Assembly (NCBI RefSeq): GCF_014841615.1
Contig: NZ_JACYUG010000007.1
Span: 62,001-126,000 of the forward strand
From: Sphingomonas sp. CFBP 8760
Lineage (GTDB): Bacteria > Pseudomonadota > Alphaproteobacteria > Sphingomonadales > Sphingomonadaceae
Length of the DNA: 64,000 nt
Reading direction: 5' to 3'
Part shown: piece by piece, positions 36,174-46,798 of the stretch
How positions within the stretch are numbered: the stretch's first letter is position 1
Layout of the letters: every line of letters begins with the position of its first letter
Position numbers and translations under genes: made by a program
Notes under the pieces: model-generated
What the model was told of the DNA's origin: nothing
Seen by the model: only the letters and a program-made list of their open reading frames with translations
Database searches by the model: none

Positions 36174-37751
36174 TCAATGCCGGAAGTGGCGCATCCCGGT
36201 GAACACCATCGCCAGCCCCGCCGCGTCCGCCGCGGCGATCACCTCGTCGTCGCGGATCGATCCGCCGGGCTGGATCACCGCCGTGGCGCCCGCCTCCACC
36301 GCCGCCATCAGCCCGTCCGCGAACGGGAAGAACGCGTCGGACGCGACCGCCGACCCGGTGGTGCGTGCCTCGTCCCAGCCGGCCTTGTCGGCGGCGTCCT
36401 TCGCCTTCCACGCGGCGATCCGTGCCGATTCCAGCCGGTTCATCTGGCCGGCGCCGACGCCCGCCGTGCTGCCGTCCTTCGCGTAAACGATCGCGTTCGA
36501 CTTCACGTGCTTGGCCACGGTCCAGGCGAAGCGGCAATCCGCCAGTTCCTGCGGGGTCGGCGCGCGCTTCGTCACCACGCGCAGCATGTCGTCGGTCAGC
36601 CGGCCATTGTCCCGCGACTGCACCAGCACGCCGCCGACGATCTCCTTCGTCACCTCGCCCGCGCGATGCGGGTCGGGCAGGCCATCGGTGAGCAACAGAC
36701 GCAGGTTCTTCTTGGCGGCGAAGATCGCCAGCGCCTCGTCGTCCGCGCCGGGGGCGACCACCACCTCGGTGAAGATGCCGGTGATCGCGCGCGCGGTCGC
36801 GGCGTCGATCGCGCGGTTCAGCGCGATGATGCCGCCGAACGCCGACACCGTGTCGCACGCGAACGCCGCCTCGTAGGCGTCGGCCAGCGTCGCGGCGGTC
36901 GCCACGCCGCACGGGTTGGCGTGCTTGACGATCACCACCGTCGGGTCGGCGTCGCGGAACTCCGCGATCAGCTCCAGCGCGGCATCGGCGTCGTTGTAGT
37001 TGTTGTAGCTGAGCGCCTTGCCCTGCACCTGTCGCGCCTGCGGCAGGCCCGCCGACCCTGCCGCATTGGGGCGGACCCGCGCCTGCTGGTGCGGGTTCTC
37101 GCCATAGCGCAGCGTCAGTTCGTCCTGTTCCCCGTCGTCCTGCCCGCCAGCCGCCTGCTGCGCGAACCAGCGCGCGATATAGCTGTCGTAATGGCCGGTA
37201 TGCGCGAACGCCTTGCCCGCCAGCCGCCGCCGCGTCGCCATCGTCGTGCCGCCGGCCGCCACCTCCGCCAGCACCGCGGCATAATCCGCCGGATCGGTCA
37301 GGATCGCGACATATGCGTGGTTCTTCGCCGCCGACCGCACCATCGCCGGGCCGCCGATGTCGATATTCTCGATCACCGTATCGGCATCCGCGCCGCTCTC
37401 TACCGTCTTCTCGAACGGGTAGAGATTGACCACGGCAAGGTCGATCGCCCCGATCCCGTGCTGCGTCATCGACGCGACATGGCCGGCATCGTCCCGCACC
37501 GCCAGCAGGCCGCCATGCACCGCCGGGTGCAGCGTCTTCACCCGGCCGTCCATCATCTCCGGAAAGCCGGTCAGCTCGGCCACGTCCTTCACCGCCAGCC
37601 CGGCGTCGCGCAGCGCCTTCGCGGTGCCGCCGGTCGACACCAGCTCGACCCCCGCGTCCGCCAGCGCGCGGGCGAAGTCGACGATGCCGGTCTTGTCGGA
37701 TACCGACAGCAGGGCGCGGGTAACGGGAACGGCAAGGAGATCTGGGGTCAT
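36174..37751 (-). CDS. purH: bifunctional AICAR formyltransferase / IMP cyclohydrolase
   Basis: Carries out the last two steps of purine synthesis to IMP. The 525 residues from ATG 37751 (AAGGAA at good spacing upstream) start with the MGS-like cyclohydrolase domain ([47 protein letters not shown]) and continue with the transformylase domain ([43 protein letters not shown], ending [13 protein letters not shown] and [11 protein letters not shown]). It is the distal gene of the rsmB-rpe-heparinase-purH run, 74 nt after the heparinase-like gene. Confidence 0.97.
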   Translation of the reverse strand: MTPDLLAVPVTRALLSVSDKTGIVDFARALADAGVELVSTGGTAKALRDAGLAVKDVAELTGFPEMMDGRVKTLHPAVHGGLLAVRDDAGHVASMTQHGIGAIDLAVVNLYPFEKTVESGADADTVIENIDIGGPAMVRSAAKNHAYVAILTDPADYAAVLAEVAAGGTTMATRRRLAGKAFAHTGHYDSYIARWFAQQAAGGQDDGEQDELTLRYGENPHQQARVRPNAAGSAGLPQARQVQGKALSYNNYNDADAALELIAEFRDADPTVVIVKHANPCGVATAATLADAYEAAFACDTVSAFGGIIALNRAIDAATARAITGIFTEVVVAPGADDEALAIFAAKKNLRLLLTDGLPDPHRAGEVTKEIVGGVLVQSRDNGRLTDDMLRVVTKRAPTPQELADCRFAWTVAKHVKSNAIVYAKDGSTAGVGAGQMNRLESARIAAWKAKDAADKAGWDEARTTGSAVASDAFFPFADGLMAAVEAGATAVIQPGGSIRDDEVIAAADAAGLAMVFTGMRHFRH

Positions 37752-37825
37752 CGGAATTCCTTCGGCACGGCGCATGTTGCGGCGGCCCATAGGGCGCGCG
37801 GCCGGATCGATCAAACCTTGGGCGA

Positions 37826-39592
37826 TCAAACCGTGCGCTTCAGCATCCAGCCGACCTGCGCCCCGCCCGACGATGCCTCGCCCATGATCGCCAGCTGTGC
37901 GGTCGCGATCGGGCGGCCGCCGCCGTCGATCCATACGCTGTCCTCGACCGCCAGCGCGCCGCCGCGACAACGGAACTGCCATGTCGCGCCATCGGCCAGT
38001 TCCAGCATCGCACCCTGACCGTCCGCCGCCGCCGTCGCCGCCACCCCCGCGCCCAGATGAAACCGGATCGCGAACGGCGCCGATCGCCCCCGCCGCCGGC
38101 CGGACGGCAGCAGCGCATCCTCGCCGCGCAGCTCGCGCCCGTCGCCGGTCAGCATCAATTGCCGGCGGTGGAGCAGGCCCCAGCGGCGGACATAGCCGTC
38201 ATGGCTCGCCTCGATCCGGCTGGCATTGTCCGCCTCCTGCCGCGACAGTTCGACCTGTCCGACACCGCGGCCCAGCGTGCCGTCGGCATGGATCGCGGTG
38301 GAATTGGTGTCGCCCAGCGTCAGCGTCGAATGCGCGGCGGTGGTGCGCAGCCCCTCCAGCAGCGCGGCCGGCAACCGGGCATCGCTCGCGCGCGCGCCGC
38401 CGCCGTTCACGATCAGCCGCGCCGGCCCGTCGGAGAATTCGAACGCCAGCGTCGACGCGCAGCCGCCCGCCACCAGCCGCGCAATCGGCGGCGGCGCGGC
38501 ATCGACGATCAGCACCGCCGACCCCGCCGCCATGCGCTGATACCCCCAGTCGCGCGACTGGCGCAGCGGCCGGGTGCGCACGCCGCTGGCGGCGATCACT
38601 GCCGCGATCTGCTCGGCATCGCCGGGGCCGCCGCCCTGCCAGCTCGACAGCATCCGGTCGCCGTGCAGGCTGCCCAGCAGCGCCGGCACCGCGCGCATCG
38701 ACGCCGCGACCACCGCCTCCGGCACCTCCGTCCCGCAGGCGACATAGATTTCGCGCAGCATCGACAGCAGCATCACCGTGTCGAGCAGCACCGCCGGGCT
38801 GCGCGACACCGCGCCGCCATCCTCGAACAATCCCCCCGCCAGCGCGCGGCCCAGCCCCGCCTCGCCAAAGCCGCGACGCGGATCGTTGCAGGGGATCAGC
38901 AGCCCGGCGGCCACCACCCCGCACCATGCCGCGATCCGCGCCGCCCCCGGCGTCGCCTTGTCGGCGGAACGATCCAGATGCCGCGCCCCGCGGGCCAGCG
39001 TATCGAGCACGCGGGCGTCGTGATCGGCATCGATCCCGCGCAGGATCAGCGGCGTATGCAGGCTCCAGTACAGCACGCGCCGGCCCCACGCCTCCGGCGT
39101 CCACGCCGGATCGGCCACCGTCTCGCCATGGGCGTCGAGCCATGTCGTGGTCAGCTGCGTCGCGATCGGCGCCGCCTGCGCCAGCGTCGCCACCGTCGAC
39201 AGGTCGCGCAGCCAGGCGAAGCTGTGCAGGTAATCGCCGAACGCCGCACTCCATAGCGGCCGGGCGAAATCGAGACCGGCGATCGCCTGCGTCTCTCCCC
39301 GGAACGACAGCCGTCCCGCCAGCAGCGCGCGCCCGCGCGCCGGATCGCCGACGATCGGGTCGTCGGGCATCGCCGCCAGCCGGTCGGGCGGCTGCCCGTT
39401 CGCTCGCACCGCCTGCAACGGGGTGCGCCACGCCAGCCGGTCGAACCCGTCCGTCAGCCATCCCGCCAGCGACCGGCCCTTTTCGGCAACGATGCGGAAC
39501 GACTGATCCCCGCCCTCGATCGCGGCCTCGCGCTGGACCGCGCCGTATTCGTCTTCGTGTTCGTCCTGGTCGCCCGGTGGAACGCTGGTCAC
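37826..39592 (-). CDS. heparinase II/III family protein
   Basis: Predicted polysaccharide lyase-like protein of 588 residues; substrate unknown. GTG 39592 overlaps the rpe stop (GTGA), so it is translationally coupled to rpe. The N-terminal half is an alpha-helical toroid ([40 protein letters not shown], with [13 protein letters not shown] near the middle); the C-terminal half is the beta-rich heparinase II/III-like domain ([40 protein letters not shown]). No signal peptide is visible, which is odd for a polymer lyase and typical of the copies located next to purH in sphingomonads. Confidence 0.88.
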   Translation of the reverse strand: MTSVPPGDQDEHEDEYGAVQREAAIEGGDQSFRIVAEKGRSLAGWLTDGFDRLAWRTPLQAVRANGQPPDRLAAMPDDPIVGDPARGRALLAGRLSFRGETQAIAGLDFARPLWSAAFGDYLHSFAWLRDLSTVATLAQAAPIATQLTTTWLDAHGETVADPAWTPEAWGRRVLYWSLHTPLILRGIDADHDARVLDTLARGARHLDRSADKATPGAARIAAWCGVVAAGLLIPCNDPRRGFGEAGLGRALAGGLFEDGGAVSRSPAVLLDTVMLLSMLREIYVACGTEVPEAVVAASMRAVPALLGSLHGDRMLSSWQGGGPGDAEQIAAVIAASGVRTRPLRQSRDWGYQRMAAGSAVLIVDAAPPPIARLVAGGCASTLAFEFSDGPARLIVNGGGARASDARLPAALLEGLRTTAAHSTLTLGDTNSTAIHADGTLGRGVGQVELSRQEADNASRIEASHDGYVRRWGLLHRRQLMLTGDGRELRGEDALLPSGRRRGRSAPFAIRFHLGAGVAATAAADGQGAMLELADGATWQFRCRGGALAVEDSVWIDGGGRPIATAQLAIMGEASSGGAQVGWMLKRTV

Positions 39593-40251
39593 CCATTCCC
39601 CCGCAGCGCTGCGATATTGGCGGCATAGGCGGCCGGCCCGCCCCGGAACACGGCGGTGCCCGCGACCAGCGCGTCGGCCCCCGCCTCGATGCATCGGCGC
39701 GCGCTGTCGGCATCGACGCCGCCGTCCACCTCCAGATCGATCGCCCGCCCGGTCTGGTCGATCATCCGGCGGATCGCGGCGATCTTCTTCAACTGGCTAT
39801 CGATGAAATGCTGGCCGCCGAACCCGGGGTTCACGCTCATCACCAGCACCAGATCGACCATGTCGATCACGTAATCGAGCATCTTGGCCGGCGTCGCCGG
39901 GTTCAGGACGATCCCGGCGCGCTTGCCCAGCCCCTTGATGTGCTGGATCGTGCGATGGACATGCGGCCCGGCTTCGGGATGCACGGTGATGCAGTCCGCG
40001 CCCGCCTCGGCGAAGGCATCCAGATACAGGTCGACGGGCGAGATCATCAGGTGGACGTCGAACGGCTTGGTCGTCAGCGGCCGGATCGCCTTCATCACCG
40101 ACGGGCCGAAACTGATGTTGGGCACGAAATGCCCGTCCATGATATCGACATGGATCCAGTCCGCCCCCGCCTCGTCGATCGCGCGCACTTCCTCGCCCAG
40201 CTTGGCGAAATCGGCGGACAGGATGGACGGCGCGATGCGGACGGGGTTCAT
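39589..40251 (-). CDS. rpe: ribulose-phosphate 3-epimerase
   Basis: Interconverts ribulose 5-phosphate and xylulose 5-phosphate in the pentose phosphate pathway. 220 residues. Signatures: [38 protein letters not shown] with catalytic Asp and metal-binding His, [34 protein letters not shown] with the second catalytic Asp, and VAGTAVFRG for phosphate binding. It follows rsmB by 54 nt and its stop overlaps the heparinase-like start. Confidence 0.97.
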   Translation of the reverse strand: MNPVRIAPSILSADFAKLGEEVRAIDEAGADWIHVDIMDGHFVPNISFGPSVMKAIRPLTTKPFDVHLMISPVDLYLDAFAEAGADCITVHPEAGPHVHRTIQHIKGLGKRAGIVLNPATPAKMLDYVIDMVDLVLVMSVNPGFGGQHFIDSQLKKIAAIRRMIDQTGRAIDLEVDGGVDADSARRCIEAGADALVAGTAVFRGGPAAYAANIAALRGNG

Positions 40252-40305
40252 GGCGGGCTCTCTATCATTGCGGCGGCAGGTCGCAACCCGCTCAGGCCAA
40301 CCCGC

Positions 40306-41592
40306 TCAGGCGCGAACCAGCTTCGCCACGAAGAACCCGTCATTGCCGCCATCGGCGATCATCCCCGGCAAGGTGCGGACATAACCCCGCGGATCGACCG
40401 GCACCGGCAGGTCGGCGGGTGCCGGCACCAGCGTATAGTCGCTGCGCGCCGCCAGGAATCGCTCTAGTTGCCGCTCGCCCTCGTCCGGCTCCAGCGAGCA
40501 GGTGGCATAGACCAGGCACCCCCCCGGCTTCACCCAGTCCGCCGCGCGCGCCAGCAACCGCGTCTGCAATTCCACCAGTTCGGCGACCAGCGACGGGCGC
40601 ACCCGGTGCAGCACGTCCGGATGGCGGCGGAAAATGCCGGTCGCGCTGCACGGCGCATCTAGCAGCACCGCATCGACCGGCTCGTCCGGCGACCAGAGCA
40701 GCACGTCGCCGCGCACCACCTCCGCCTTCAGCCGGGTGCGGAACAGGTTCTCGCGCAGCCGCTTGATCCGGCCTTGCGAGTTGTCGACCGCGATCGTCTG
40801 CCAACCGGCGGCGGCCAGCTGCATCGTCTTGCCACCCGGCGCCGCACACAGGTCGAGCGCGGTGCCTTCACCCGTTCCGATCAGCCGCGCGGGGATCGAG
40901 GCGGCGATGTCCTGCACCCACCATGCCCCCTCGGCATAGCCCGCCATCTCCGGCACCGGCGCATGGTCGTGCAGCCGCAGATGACCGGGGGCGAGCGACA
41001 CGCCGCCCAGCCGCTCCCGCCATTCGTCGATCCGGCCTGGATCGGCCAGCGTGATGTCGAGCGGCGGCGGCGCGGCGACCGCCACCTCCGCCGCCTCCAC
41101 CATCGCCTCGCCCCACGCCTTCTGCCAGCGCAGTTCGACGGTCGCGGGCAGGTGCGGTGTTTCGGGCAGCAGCTTGCCGCTCCTCATCAGGGTGCCGAAC
41201 ACGCCGTGGACCAGCTTGCGCGGGCCGCCATCGACCAGCGGCAGCACCGTGGCGATCGCGGCGTGTTGCGGCGTGCCCAGCACCAGCGCCTGCACCAGCG
41301 CGATGCGCAGCGCCATCCGTGCCTTGGCATCGTCGGGCAGGGCGCGCTCGGTCGCGCCGTCGATCAGCGCGTCGAGATCGGGCAACCGGCGCAGCGTCTC
41401 CGCCGCGATCGCATGGGCCAGGCCACGGTCGGGGCCGTGCACCATCCGCGTCGCCGCCGGCAACGCCGCCTCCAGCGATTCGCCCCGGCGCAGCACCGCG
41501 TCGAGCAGCTTGATCGCGGCACGGCGCGTCGGCACGCCGAGCGGTTCGGGCGCGTGGGTCTGCCCGCGGGGGGTCTGGTGGGGGGCGTTCAC
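40306..41592 (-). CDS. rsmB: 16S rRNA cytosine-C5 methyltransferase RsmB/Sun
   Basis: Methylates a cytosine of 16S rRNA (C967 in E. coli) with S-adenosylmethionine. The start is GTG 41592, with AAGGAG about ten bases upstream on the minus strand. The 428 residues comprise an N-terminal NusB-like RNA-binding domain (RRAAIKLLDAVLRRGESLEA, MALRIALVQALVLGTPQHAA) and a C-terminal RsmB/NOP2 domain: LDLCAAPGGKTMQLAAAG (SAM site), DAPCSATGIFRRHPDV and YATCSLEPDEGE, providing the two catalytic cysteines. Divergent from the SdhAF4 gene. Confidence 0.95.
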   Translation of the reverse strand: MNAPHQTPRGQTHAPEPLGVPTRRAAIKLLDAVLRRGESLEAALPAATRMVHGPDRGLAHAIAAETLRRLPDLDALIDGATERALPDDAKARMALRIALVQALVLGTPQHAAIATVLPLVDGGPRKLVHGVFGTLMRSGKLLPETPHLPATVELRWQKAWGEAMVEAAEVAVAAPPPLDITLADPGRIDEWRERLGGVSLAPGHLRLHDHAPVPEMAGYAEGAWWVQDIAASIPARLIGTGEGTALDLCAAPGGKTMQLAAAGWQTIAVDNSQGRIKRLRENLFRTRLKAEVVRGDVLLWSPDEPVDAVLLDAPCSATGIFRRHPDVLHRVRPSLVAELVELQTRLLARAADWVKPGGCLVYATCSLEPDEGERQLERFLAARSDYTLVPAPADLPVPVDPRGYVRTLPGMIADGGNDGFFVAKLVRA

Positions 41593-41652
41593 GTTGCATC
41601 GCTCCTTCGCGACCCTATCTGGCACAGGGTCGCCATTCTGGAAGGAACCGCC

Positions 41653-41823
41653 ATGGGCCAGCGCCCCGATCATGTGAAGCCGCCCGCGCATCTTTCCGCC
41701 AATCCGCCGGTGCCCAAGCCGGATGCGACGGCCCCGGTGCGCAAGGCCGAGGACGATCCGCTGGGCCGCGACCCCGTCCGCTACGGCGACTGGGAGAACA
41801 AGGGCATCGCCATCGATTTCTAA
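41653..41823 (+). CDS. DUF1674 / succinate dehydrogenase assembly factor 4 homologue
   Basis: A 56-residue protein easily overlooked because of its size. ATG 41653 has GAAGGAA seven bases upstream. It reads HVKPPAHL near the start and ends DPVRYGDWENKGIAIDF, the defining C-terminal motif of the DUF1674/SdhAF4 family, which in mitochondria and alphaproteobacteria helps the FAD-loaded SdhA subunit assemble. Divergent position beside rsmB is usual in this lineage. No sdh genes are in the window. Confidence 0.88.
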   Translation: MGQRPDHVKPPAHLSANPPVPKPDATAPVRKAEDDPLGRDPVRYGDWENKGIAIDF

Positions 41824-41942
41824 CGTGATCGTCCCGGTAAGACAGACATGACGGAGCGGTGGCGATGCATTCGATTGTCGTCTTGGCCTGACAGGACGGT
41901 TCGCCACCGGAACGAATCGCTTCCGGAAACGTCCCGTCGGAG

Positions 41943-43775
41943 ATGAAAAGACGCGGGATGATCGTGGGGGCGGCAGCGGCGGCCATCCTGCTGCTGTTGC
42001 TGGCGACCCTCGCGGTCTTCCCCTGGGGCAGCCTGCGCGGCACCATCGAGCGCAAGGCGGGCGAGCGGTTCGGCCGGCCGGTGCGGATCGGCGCGATCGA
42101 GCGGCTCGACACCATCGGCTTCCACCCCGTGATCGCGATCCGCGACGTTACCGTCGCCCAGGCGGACTGGGCCGGCACCGGCGATTTCGCGCGGATCGGC
42201 ACCGTCACGCTGGGCTTCCCGGTCTGGCCGCTGTTGATCGGCCGTTTCCGGCCGCAGGACGTGACGATCGACGGCCTTCGCCTTGCGCTGGTCCGCACGA
42301 AGCAGGGTCGCACCAACTGGGACCGGCCGGGCGGGTCGAAGGATAGCGGCGATGGCGGCGGCCCCGATATCGGGCGTCTGACGATCCGCAACGCGATCGT
42401 CCGCTACGACGATGGCAAGCAGGACCGGCAACTCACCGCCCGGATCGCCGCCGATCCCGTCGCCGGCCTCCGCGTGCAGGGACAGGGCCGGATCAACGGC
42501 GTGCCGATCCGCCTGACCGTCAATGGCCCCGCGCCGGCACAGGCGCCATGGCCGTTCACCGCGACGATCGACGGCGACAGGCTGGCGATGCGCGCGACCG
42601 GCACGATGGACCGGCCGCTCGATGCGAACGCGATGACGCTGGACGTCACCGCCCGCGCCGCCGACCTGAAACTGATCGATGCGGTGATCGAGGCGGGGCT
42701 GTTCCACACCCGCCCGGTCGCGATCCGCGCGCATGTCCGCCACGACCCGGATCGCTGGGCGATCACCGCGCTGACCGGCACGATCGGCCGGTCCGACATC
42801 GCCGGGCGGCTGACGGTCGACAAGGTCGACGGCCGGTCGAAGATCGATGGCGTCGTCACCTCGCGCGCGTTCGATTTCGGCGACCTCACCTCGGCGGCGG
42901 GACGCGCGGAGGCGGCGGCGCTGGAGGCACGGATCGGGCCACGGCTGGTGCCCAACACCCGTATCGATATCGGCAAGATCGATTCGACCGACGGCCGGCT
43001 GGCCTTCCGCGTCGGCCGGATCATCGGCAGTTCGTCGCCCCCCATCCTCAGCCTGGCCGGCGTGATGACGATGGATCACCGCCGCCTGACGCTGGCCCCC
43101 CTACGCCTCAGCCTCGATCAGGGCCGCGTCACCGGCCGCGCGGTGGTCGACCAGCGGCGGGGCCAGCCTTCGCCGACGCTGACGCTGGACCTGACGCTGG
43201 CGGGCGGCGACGTGGCAGCGTTCGCGGCGGGGGGCGAATTCACCGGCAAGCTGGCGGCGCGGGTGCGGCTGGTCGGCGTCGGCGACACATTGCGCAGCGC
43301 GGTGGGGCGGTCGGACGGTACGGTCGGCTTCACCGTCCGTCACGGTCGCCTGCCCGCGCGCTATGCCGCCGCGCTGGGGTTCGACGCGGGCCGGGCGCTG
43401 CTCGCCGGATCGGGCGAGCGCGCCGGGCTGCGCTGCCTCGTTACCAGACTGGCGATGGCGAACGGCACCGCCCGCGCCACGCCGGCGATCATCGATACCG
43501 AATGGAGCAGGATGACCGCCACCGGCACCGTATCCTTCCCCGACGAACGCCTGTCGATGCGGCTGACCGGCGCGCCCAAGCACCCCGCGATCCTGCGTAT
43601 CCCCGGCGCCGCGACGATGACCGGCACGATCACCGCCCCGCACCTCGACGTGCCGCGCGAAACCAAGTCGGTCGGCAACATCCTGAAGGCGATCGGCCGC
43701 AAGATCACCGGCGATACCCTCCCTCTCGCCACCGACGCGGATTGCGATGCGCTGACCGCACGGGCGCTGCGGTAA
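41943..43775 (+). CDS. AsmA family protein
   Basis: A 610-residue protein with one N-terminal membrane anchor (residues 6-28) and a long periplasmic beta-rich body. The opening after the anchor, RGTIERKAGERFGRPVRIGA, and DVTIDGLRLALVRTKQGRTN match the AsmA N-terminal domain; the C-terminal third carries the AsmA_2 repeats (FPDERLSMRLTGAPKH, GTITAPHLDVPRE). AsmA-like proteins are thought to bridge lipids or help outer-membrane assembly. The start is uncertain: GGAG abuts ATG 41943 with no spacing, and ATG 41958 would still keep the anchor. Convergent with a PEP-CTERM gene. Confidence 0.88.
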   Translation: MKRRGMIVGAAAAAILLLLLATLAVFPWGSLRGTIERKAGERFGRPVRIGAIERLDTIGFHPVIAIRDVTVAQADWAGTGDFARIGTVTLGFPVWPLLIGRFRPQDVTIDGLRLALVRTKQGRTNWDRPGGSKDSGDGGGPDIGRLTIRNAIVRYDDGKQDRQLTARIAADPVAGLRVQGQGRINGVPIRLTVNGPAPAQAPWPFTATIDGDRLAMRATGTMDRPLDANAMTLDVTARAADLKLIDAVIEAGLFHTRPVAIRAHVRHDPDRWAITALTGTIGRSDIAGRLTVDKVDGRSKIDGVVTSRAFDFGDLTSAAGRAEAAALEARIGPRLVPNTRIDIGKIDSTDGRLAFRVGRIIGSSSPPILSLAGVMTMDHRRLTLAPLRLSLDQGRVTGRAVVDQRRGQPSPTLTLDLTLAGGDVAAFAAGGEFTGKLAARVRLVGVGDTLRSAVGRSDGTVGFTVRHGRLPARYAAALGFDAGRALLAGSGERAGLRCLVTRLAMANGTARATPAIIDTEWSRMTATGTVSFPDERLSMRLTGAPKHPAILRIPGAATMTGTITAPHLDVPRETKSVGNILKAIGRKITGDTLPLATDADCDALTARALR

Positions 43776-43776
43776 C

Positions 43777-43803
43777 GGCCCCTCCCCGTCGCGGGGAGGG
43801 GCC
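43777..43803. terminator. bidirectional hairpin between asmA-like and PEP-CTERM genes
   Basis: Perfect 12-bp stem GGCCCCTCCCCG / CGGGGAGGGGCC with a TCG loop, starting 1 nt after the asmA-like stop and ending 7 nt before the convergent stop. It has no T run. The same layout, a GC-only hairpin between convergent genes, occurs at 36137-36165 and 59104-59135. Confidence 0.7.
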
Positions 43804-43810
43804 GGGAGGG

Positions 43811-44413
43811 TCAGCCCGGCGCGATCGTGGCTTTGCGACGACGATAACGCGTCGCGCCCGCCACCATGCCGAAACCGGTCAGCATCATCGCCCAGGTCGC
43901 CGGCTCGGGTACCGCGCCGACACCGGCGAGATAGGTGTAGGTGACGCTGACGTTGCTGAAGCTGCCGCCGGATGCCGTCGGCGCGTAACCCGGCGCGGTC
44001 AGACTATAGAAACCGAGGGCATAGCTGCCGGAACCGATATAGGTGTCGAGACCAGTGGTGAAGGTCGGCGTAGCGGTTTTCACGATGTTCATGGAAATCT
44101 GATTCGGTGCCGAGAATGACGATTGCACGAACTCGTCGACTGTCACCCGACCGAAACCCGGATCGCCGATCGTTCCGAGGATTCGTACCACCGGCGCGGG
44201 CGAACCCGGCATACCGTTAAAAGCGAAAGAGGTGGTCACACTGTACCGATTGTCGAACGACACGCTCTGGAGCGTACCCAGCAGGGGGTTGAACCGCTGC
44301 AGATACACCGGCCCGCGATTCGCGTCCGTATAGGTGATCGTGGCGGCACTGGCGCTCGATCCCGCGCAGATGGCCGCAGCGGCAATCGCCATCGTCTTGA
44401 AAAAAATGCTCAC
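43811..44413 (-). CDS. PEPxxWA-CTERM sorting domain protein
   Basis: Exported protein of 200 residues, probably handled by the exosortase system. The start is GTG 44413 (GGGGA upstream), giving a signal peptide FFKTMAIAAAAICAGSSASA. The mature part is Thr/Ser/Gly/aromatic-rich and predicted beta-structured, of unknown role. The C-terminus is the sorting tag: VPEPATWAMMLTGFGMVAG followed by ATRYRRRK, that is PEP motif, transmembrane helix and basic tail. Proteins with this tag are typical of sphingomonads and are often secreted with exopolysaccharide. No exosortase gene is in the window. Confidence 0.9.
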   Translation of the reverse strand: MSIFFKTMAIAAAAICAGSSASAATITYTDANRGPVYLQRFNPLLGTLQSVSFDNRYSVTTSFAFNGMPGSPAPVVRILGTIGDPGFGRVTVDEFVQSSFSAPNQISMNIVKTATPTFTTGLDTYIGSGSYALGFYSLTAPGYAPTASGGSFSNVSVTYTYLAGVGAVPEPATWAMMLTGFGMVAGATRYRRRKATIAPG

Positions 44414-44534
44414 ACGTTTTCCCCGTTTGGCGACCGATGATCGTGGCGGTGGCGGTGGCGTTAACAAACGCGCTTGATCCGTCAACCATATCGAACCTGA
44501 GCCGCCCTTTTCGGGATAGGGGTGCAGACCCTTG

Positions 44535-45512
44535 CTACACCCCCTCCTCGCGCAACGGCCGTGCCAGCAGGGTGCCGATCACGTCGTCCACGGCCGCGCC
44601 CTCCAGCAGGCGGCACACCGCGTCGCATACCGGCATGTCGACCCCGGCCTCCGCCGCCGCCTGCCGCAGCACGGGCGCGGTGAACGCGCCCTCCGCCACC
44701 GTGCGGCGATCCGCCAGCAACGCGGTCGCCGCCTCGCCCCGGCCCAATCCCACGCCCAGCGAGAAATTGCGCGAGCTGGTCGACGAGCAGGTCAGCACCA
44801 GATCGCCCAGACCGGACAGCCCCGCCAGCGTCTCCGCCCGCGCGCCGCGCGCCAGCCCGAACCGCGTCATCTCGGCGAAACCGCGCGCGATCAGCGCCGC
44901 GCGCGCATTCTGCCCCAGCCCCGCGCCCTCGACCACGCCGCAGCCGATCGCCAGCACGTTCTTCACCGCGCCGCCGATCTCCGCGCCGGTCACGTCGCTG
45001 GAGGCATAGGGCCGGAAATGCGGGGCCGCGAGCCGTTCGGACAGCGCGGTGCGCAAGGCATCGTCCTCGCACGCCAGCGTCACCGCGGTCGGCAATCCCC
45101 GTGCTACCTCATGCGCGAAGGTCGGACCGGACAGGACGGCGATCGGCGCTTGCGGATGCACCGCGCGCGCCACCTCGCCCACCAGCCGGCGGCTGCCCGC
45201 CTCGATCCCCTTGGCGCACAGCACCAGCGGCCGGGTACCGACCGGCGTCGCCGCCAGCACCGCGCCGACATGCTGCGCGGGCGCCACCACCAGCAACGCG
45301 TCGCACGCCGCCAGATCGGCGAGGTCGCCGGTCGCGCGGATCGTCGGCGACAGGTCGATGCCGCTCAGGAACAGATGGTTGCGGCGATCGGCATTGACCG
45401 AGGCGACCACCTCCGCCTCACGCGCCCATAACAGCACGTCGCGGTCGCCATGCGCCGCCACCTGCGCCAGCGCGGTGCCCCATGCCCCGCCGCCGATCAC
45501 CCCGATTCTCAT
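44535..45512 (-). CDS. gpsA: NAD(P)-dependent glycerol-3-phosphate dehydrogenase
   Basis: Makes sn-glycerol 3-phosphate from dihydroxyacetone phosphate for phospholipid synthesis. The 325 residues start with the dinucleotide motif [74 protein letters not shown] with the catalytic lysine, and [20 protein letters not shown] follow. Its start overlaps the tsaD stop (ATGA), an arrangement common in alphaproteobacteria. Confidence 0.97.
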   Translation of the reverse strand: MRIGVIGGGAWGTALAQVAAHGDRDVLLWAREAEVVASVNADRRNHLFLSGIDLSPTIRATGDLADLAACDALLVVAPAQHVGAVLAATPVGTRPLVLCAKGIEAGSRRLVGEVARAVHPQAPIAVLSGPTFAHEVARGLPTAVTLACEDDALRTALSERLAAPHFRPYASSDVTGAEIGGAVKNVLAIGCGVVEGAGLGQNARAALIARGFAEMTRFGLARGARAETLAGLSGLGDLVLTCSSTSSRNFSLGVGLGRGEAATALLADRRTVAEGAFTAPVLRQAAAEAGVDMPVCDAVCRLLEGAAVDDVIGTLLARPLREEGV

Positions 45513-46534
45513 GCCTTCACCCCTGCACCGCGCACCGCCTCCGCCAAGGGATCGAGCGGCCAGCGCGGCCGGGCGGGCAGGTCGAGCGGATCGGTCAGCC
45601 CGGCGGCGAAGCGTTCCGCCCCGGCCCAGGCGATCATCGCCGCATTGTCGGTGCATAGCCACAGCGGCGGCGCGACGAAGCGGCGGCCATGCGCGGTCGC
45701 CAATTCTTCCAGCGCCGCGCGGACCGCGCGGTTCGCCGCCACCCCGCCCGCGACGACCAGCGTCGCCGCCTCCGGCACCGCCGCCAGCGCGCGCGCGGTG
45801 CGATCGAGCAGGCATTCCACCACCGCCGCCTGGAACGACGCGGCCAGATCCTCCGGGCTGTGCTTGCCCACGGCGCGTGCCACCGCGCTCTTCAGCCCCG
45901 CGAACGAGAAATGCGGTTCCGCCGCGCCCTTCAGCGGCCGGGGCAGCGGCACCGCGCGCGGATCGCCCAGCGCCGCCGCGCGCTCCACCGCCGGCCCACC
46001 CGGAAAGCCGAGGCCGAGCAGCTTGGCGGTCTTGTCGAACGCCTCGCCCACCGCATCGTCGATCGTCGTCGCCAGCCGGCGATAGCGGCCGACCCCCTGA
46101 ACCAGCAGCAACTGGCAATGGCCGCCCGACACCAGCAGCAGCAGATAGGGAAAATCCAGATCGGGGTCGGCCAGCCGGGGCGACAGCGCGTGACCCTCCA
46201 GATGGTTGACCGCGACCAGCGGCTTGCCCGCCGCATGGGCCAGCGCCTTGCCGGTGACGAGGCCGACCATCACCCCGCCGATCAGCCCTGGCCCGGCAGT
46301 GGCGGCGATCGCATCGACTTGGCGTAACGTCACCCCCGCATCCGCCAGCGCGGCGGCGACCAGCGGCGCCAGCGCCTCGACATGCGCGCGGGCCGCGATC
46401 TCCGGCACCACCCCCCCGAACGGCGCATGCGCCGCCTCCTGCCCCAGCAGCCGATGCGCCAGCACCCGCCGGTCGCCGGTCACGAGCGCGGCGGCGGTTT
46501 CGTCACAGGAGGATTCCAGACCCAGGATCAACAT
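45509..46534 (-). CDS. tsaD: tRNA t6A37 threonylcarbamoyltransferase TsaD
   Basis: Transfers the threonylcarbamoyl group to A37 of ANN-decoding tRNAs. The 341 residues from ATG 46534 ([18 protein letters not shown]) show the ASKHA fold. Metal ligands are in [13 protein letters not shown] (HxxxH) and a C-terminal Asp near [50 protein letters not shown] and [14 protein letters not shown] are standard. It is coupled to gpsA. The hemC gene that usually diverges directly from it is 2 kb away here. Confidence 0.97.
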   Translation of the reverse strand: MLILGLESSCDETAAALVTGDRRVLAHRLLGQEAAHAPFGGVVPEIAARAHVEALAPLVAAALADAGVTLRQVDAIAATAGPGLIGGVMVGLVTGKALAHAAGKPLVAVNHLEGHALSPRLADPDLDFPYLLLLVSGGHCQLLLVQGVGRYRRLATTIDDAVGEAFDKTAKLLGLGFPGGPAVERAAALGDPRAVPLPRPLKGAAEPHFSFAGLKSAVARAVGKHSPEDLAASFQAAVVECLLDRTARALAAVPEAATLVVAGGVAANRAVRAALEELATAHGRRFVAPPLWLCTDNAAMIAWAGAERFAAGLTDPLDLPARPRWPLDPLAEAVRGAGVKA

Positions 46535-46594
46535 GGCGGACGGTGTAGCGGGTCGCCGTGCCCTTGTCGAAGCGGCCGGCGGCACGCACCCTGT

Positions 46595-46798
46595 CTACCG
46601 CGCCGAGAACATGGCGCAATAGACCAGAATCGGCACGCCGATCAGCAGGATCATCAGCAGCAGGGTAAGGTCGATCGTGCGTCCGGGCATCCGCTGGGGC
46701 GGCGCCAGGGAACGGACCGGTTCGGGTGCGTTCCCCGGCCCGCATGGGGCGATAGGCTCCGATCGGCGATCCATCGCCGAGGCATCGATATCCGACAT
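46595..46798 (-). CDS. small single-pass membrane protein (hypothetical)
   Basis: Possible 67-residue protein starting at ATG 46798 (MSDIDASAMDRR). A soluble N-terminal part rich in Pro, Gly and Arg precedes one clear transmembrane helix at the C-terminus (LTLLLMILLIGVPILVYCAM, then FSAR), the layout of a tail-anchored small protein. It ends 60 nt before the tsaD start and reads in the same direction. No good ribosome binding site is visible, so the start is tentative. Function unknown. Confidence 0.45.
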   Translation of the reverse strand: MSDIDASAMDRRSEPIAPCGPGNAPEPVRSLAPPQRMPGRTIDLTLLLMILLIGVPILVYCAMFSAR

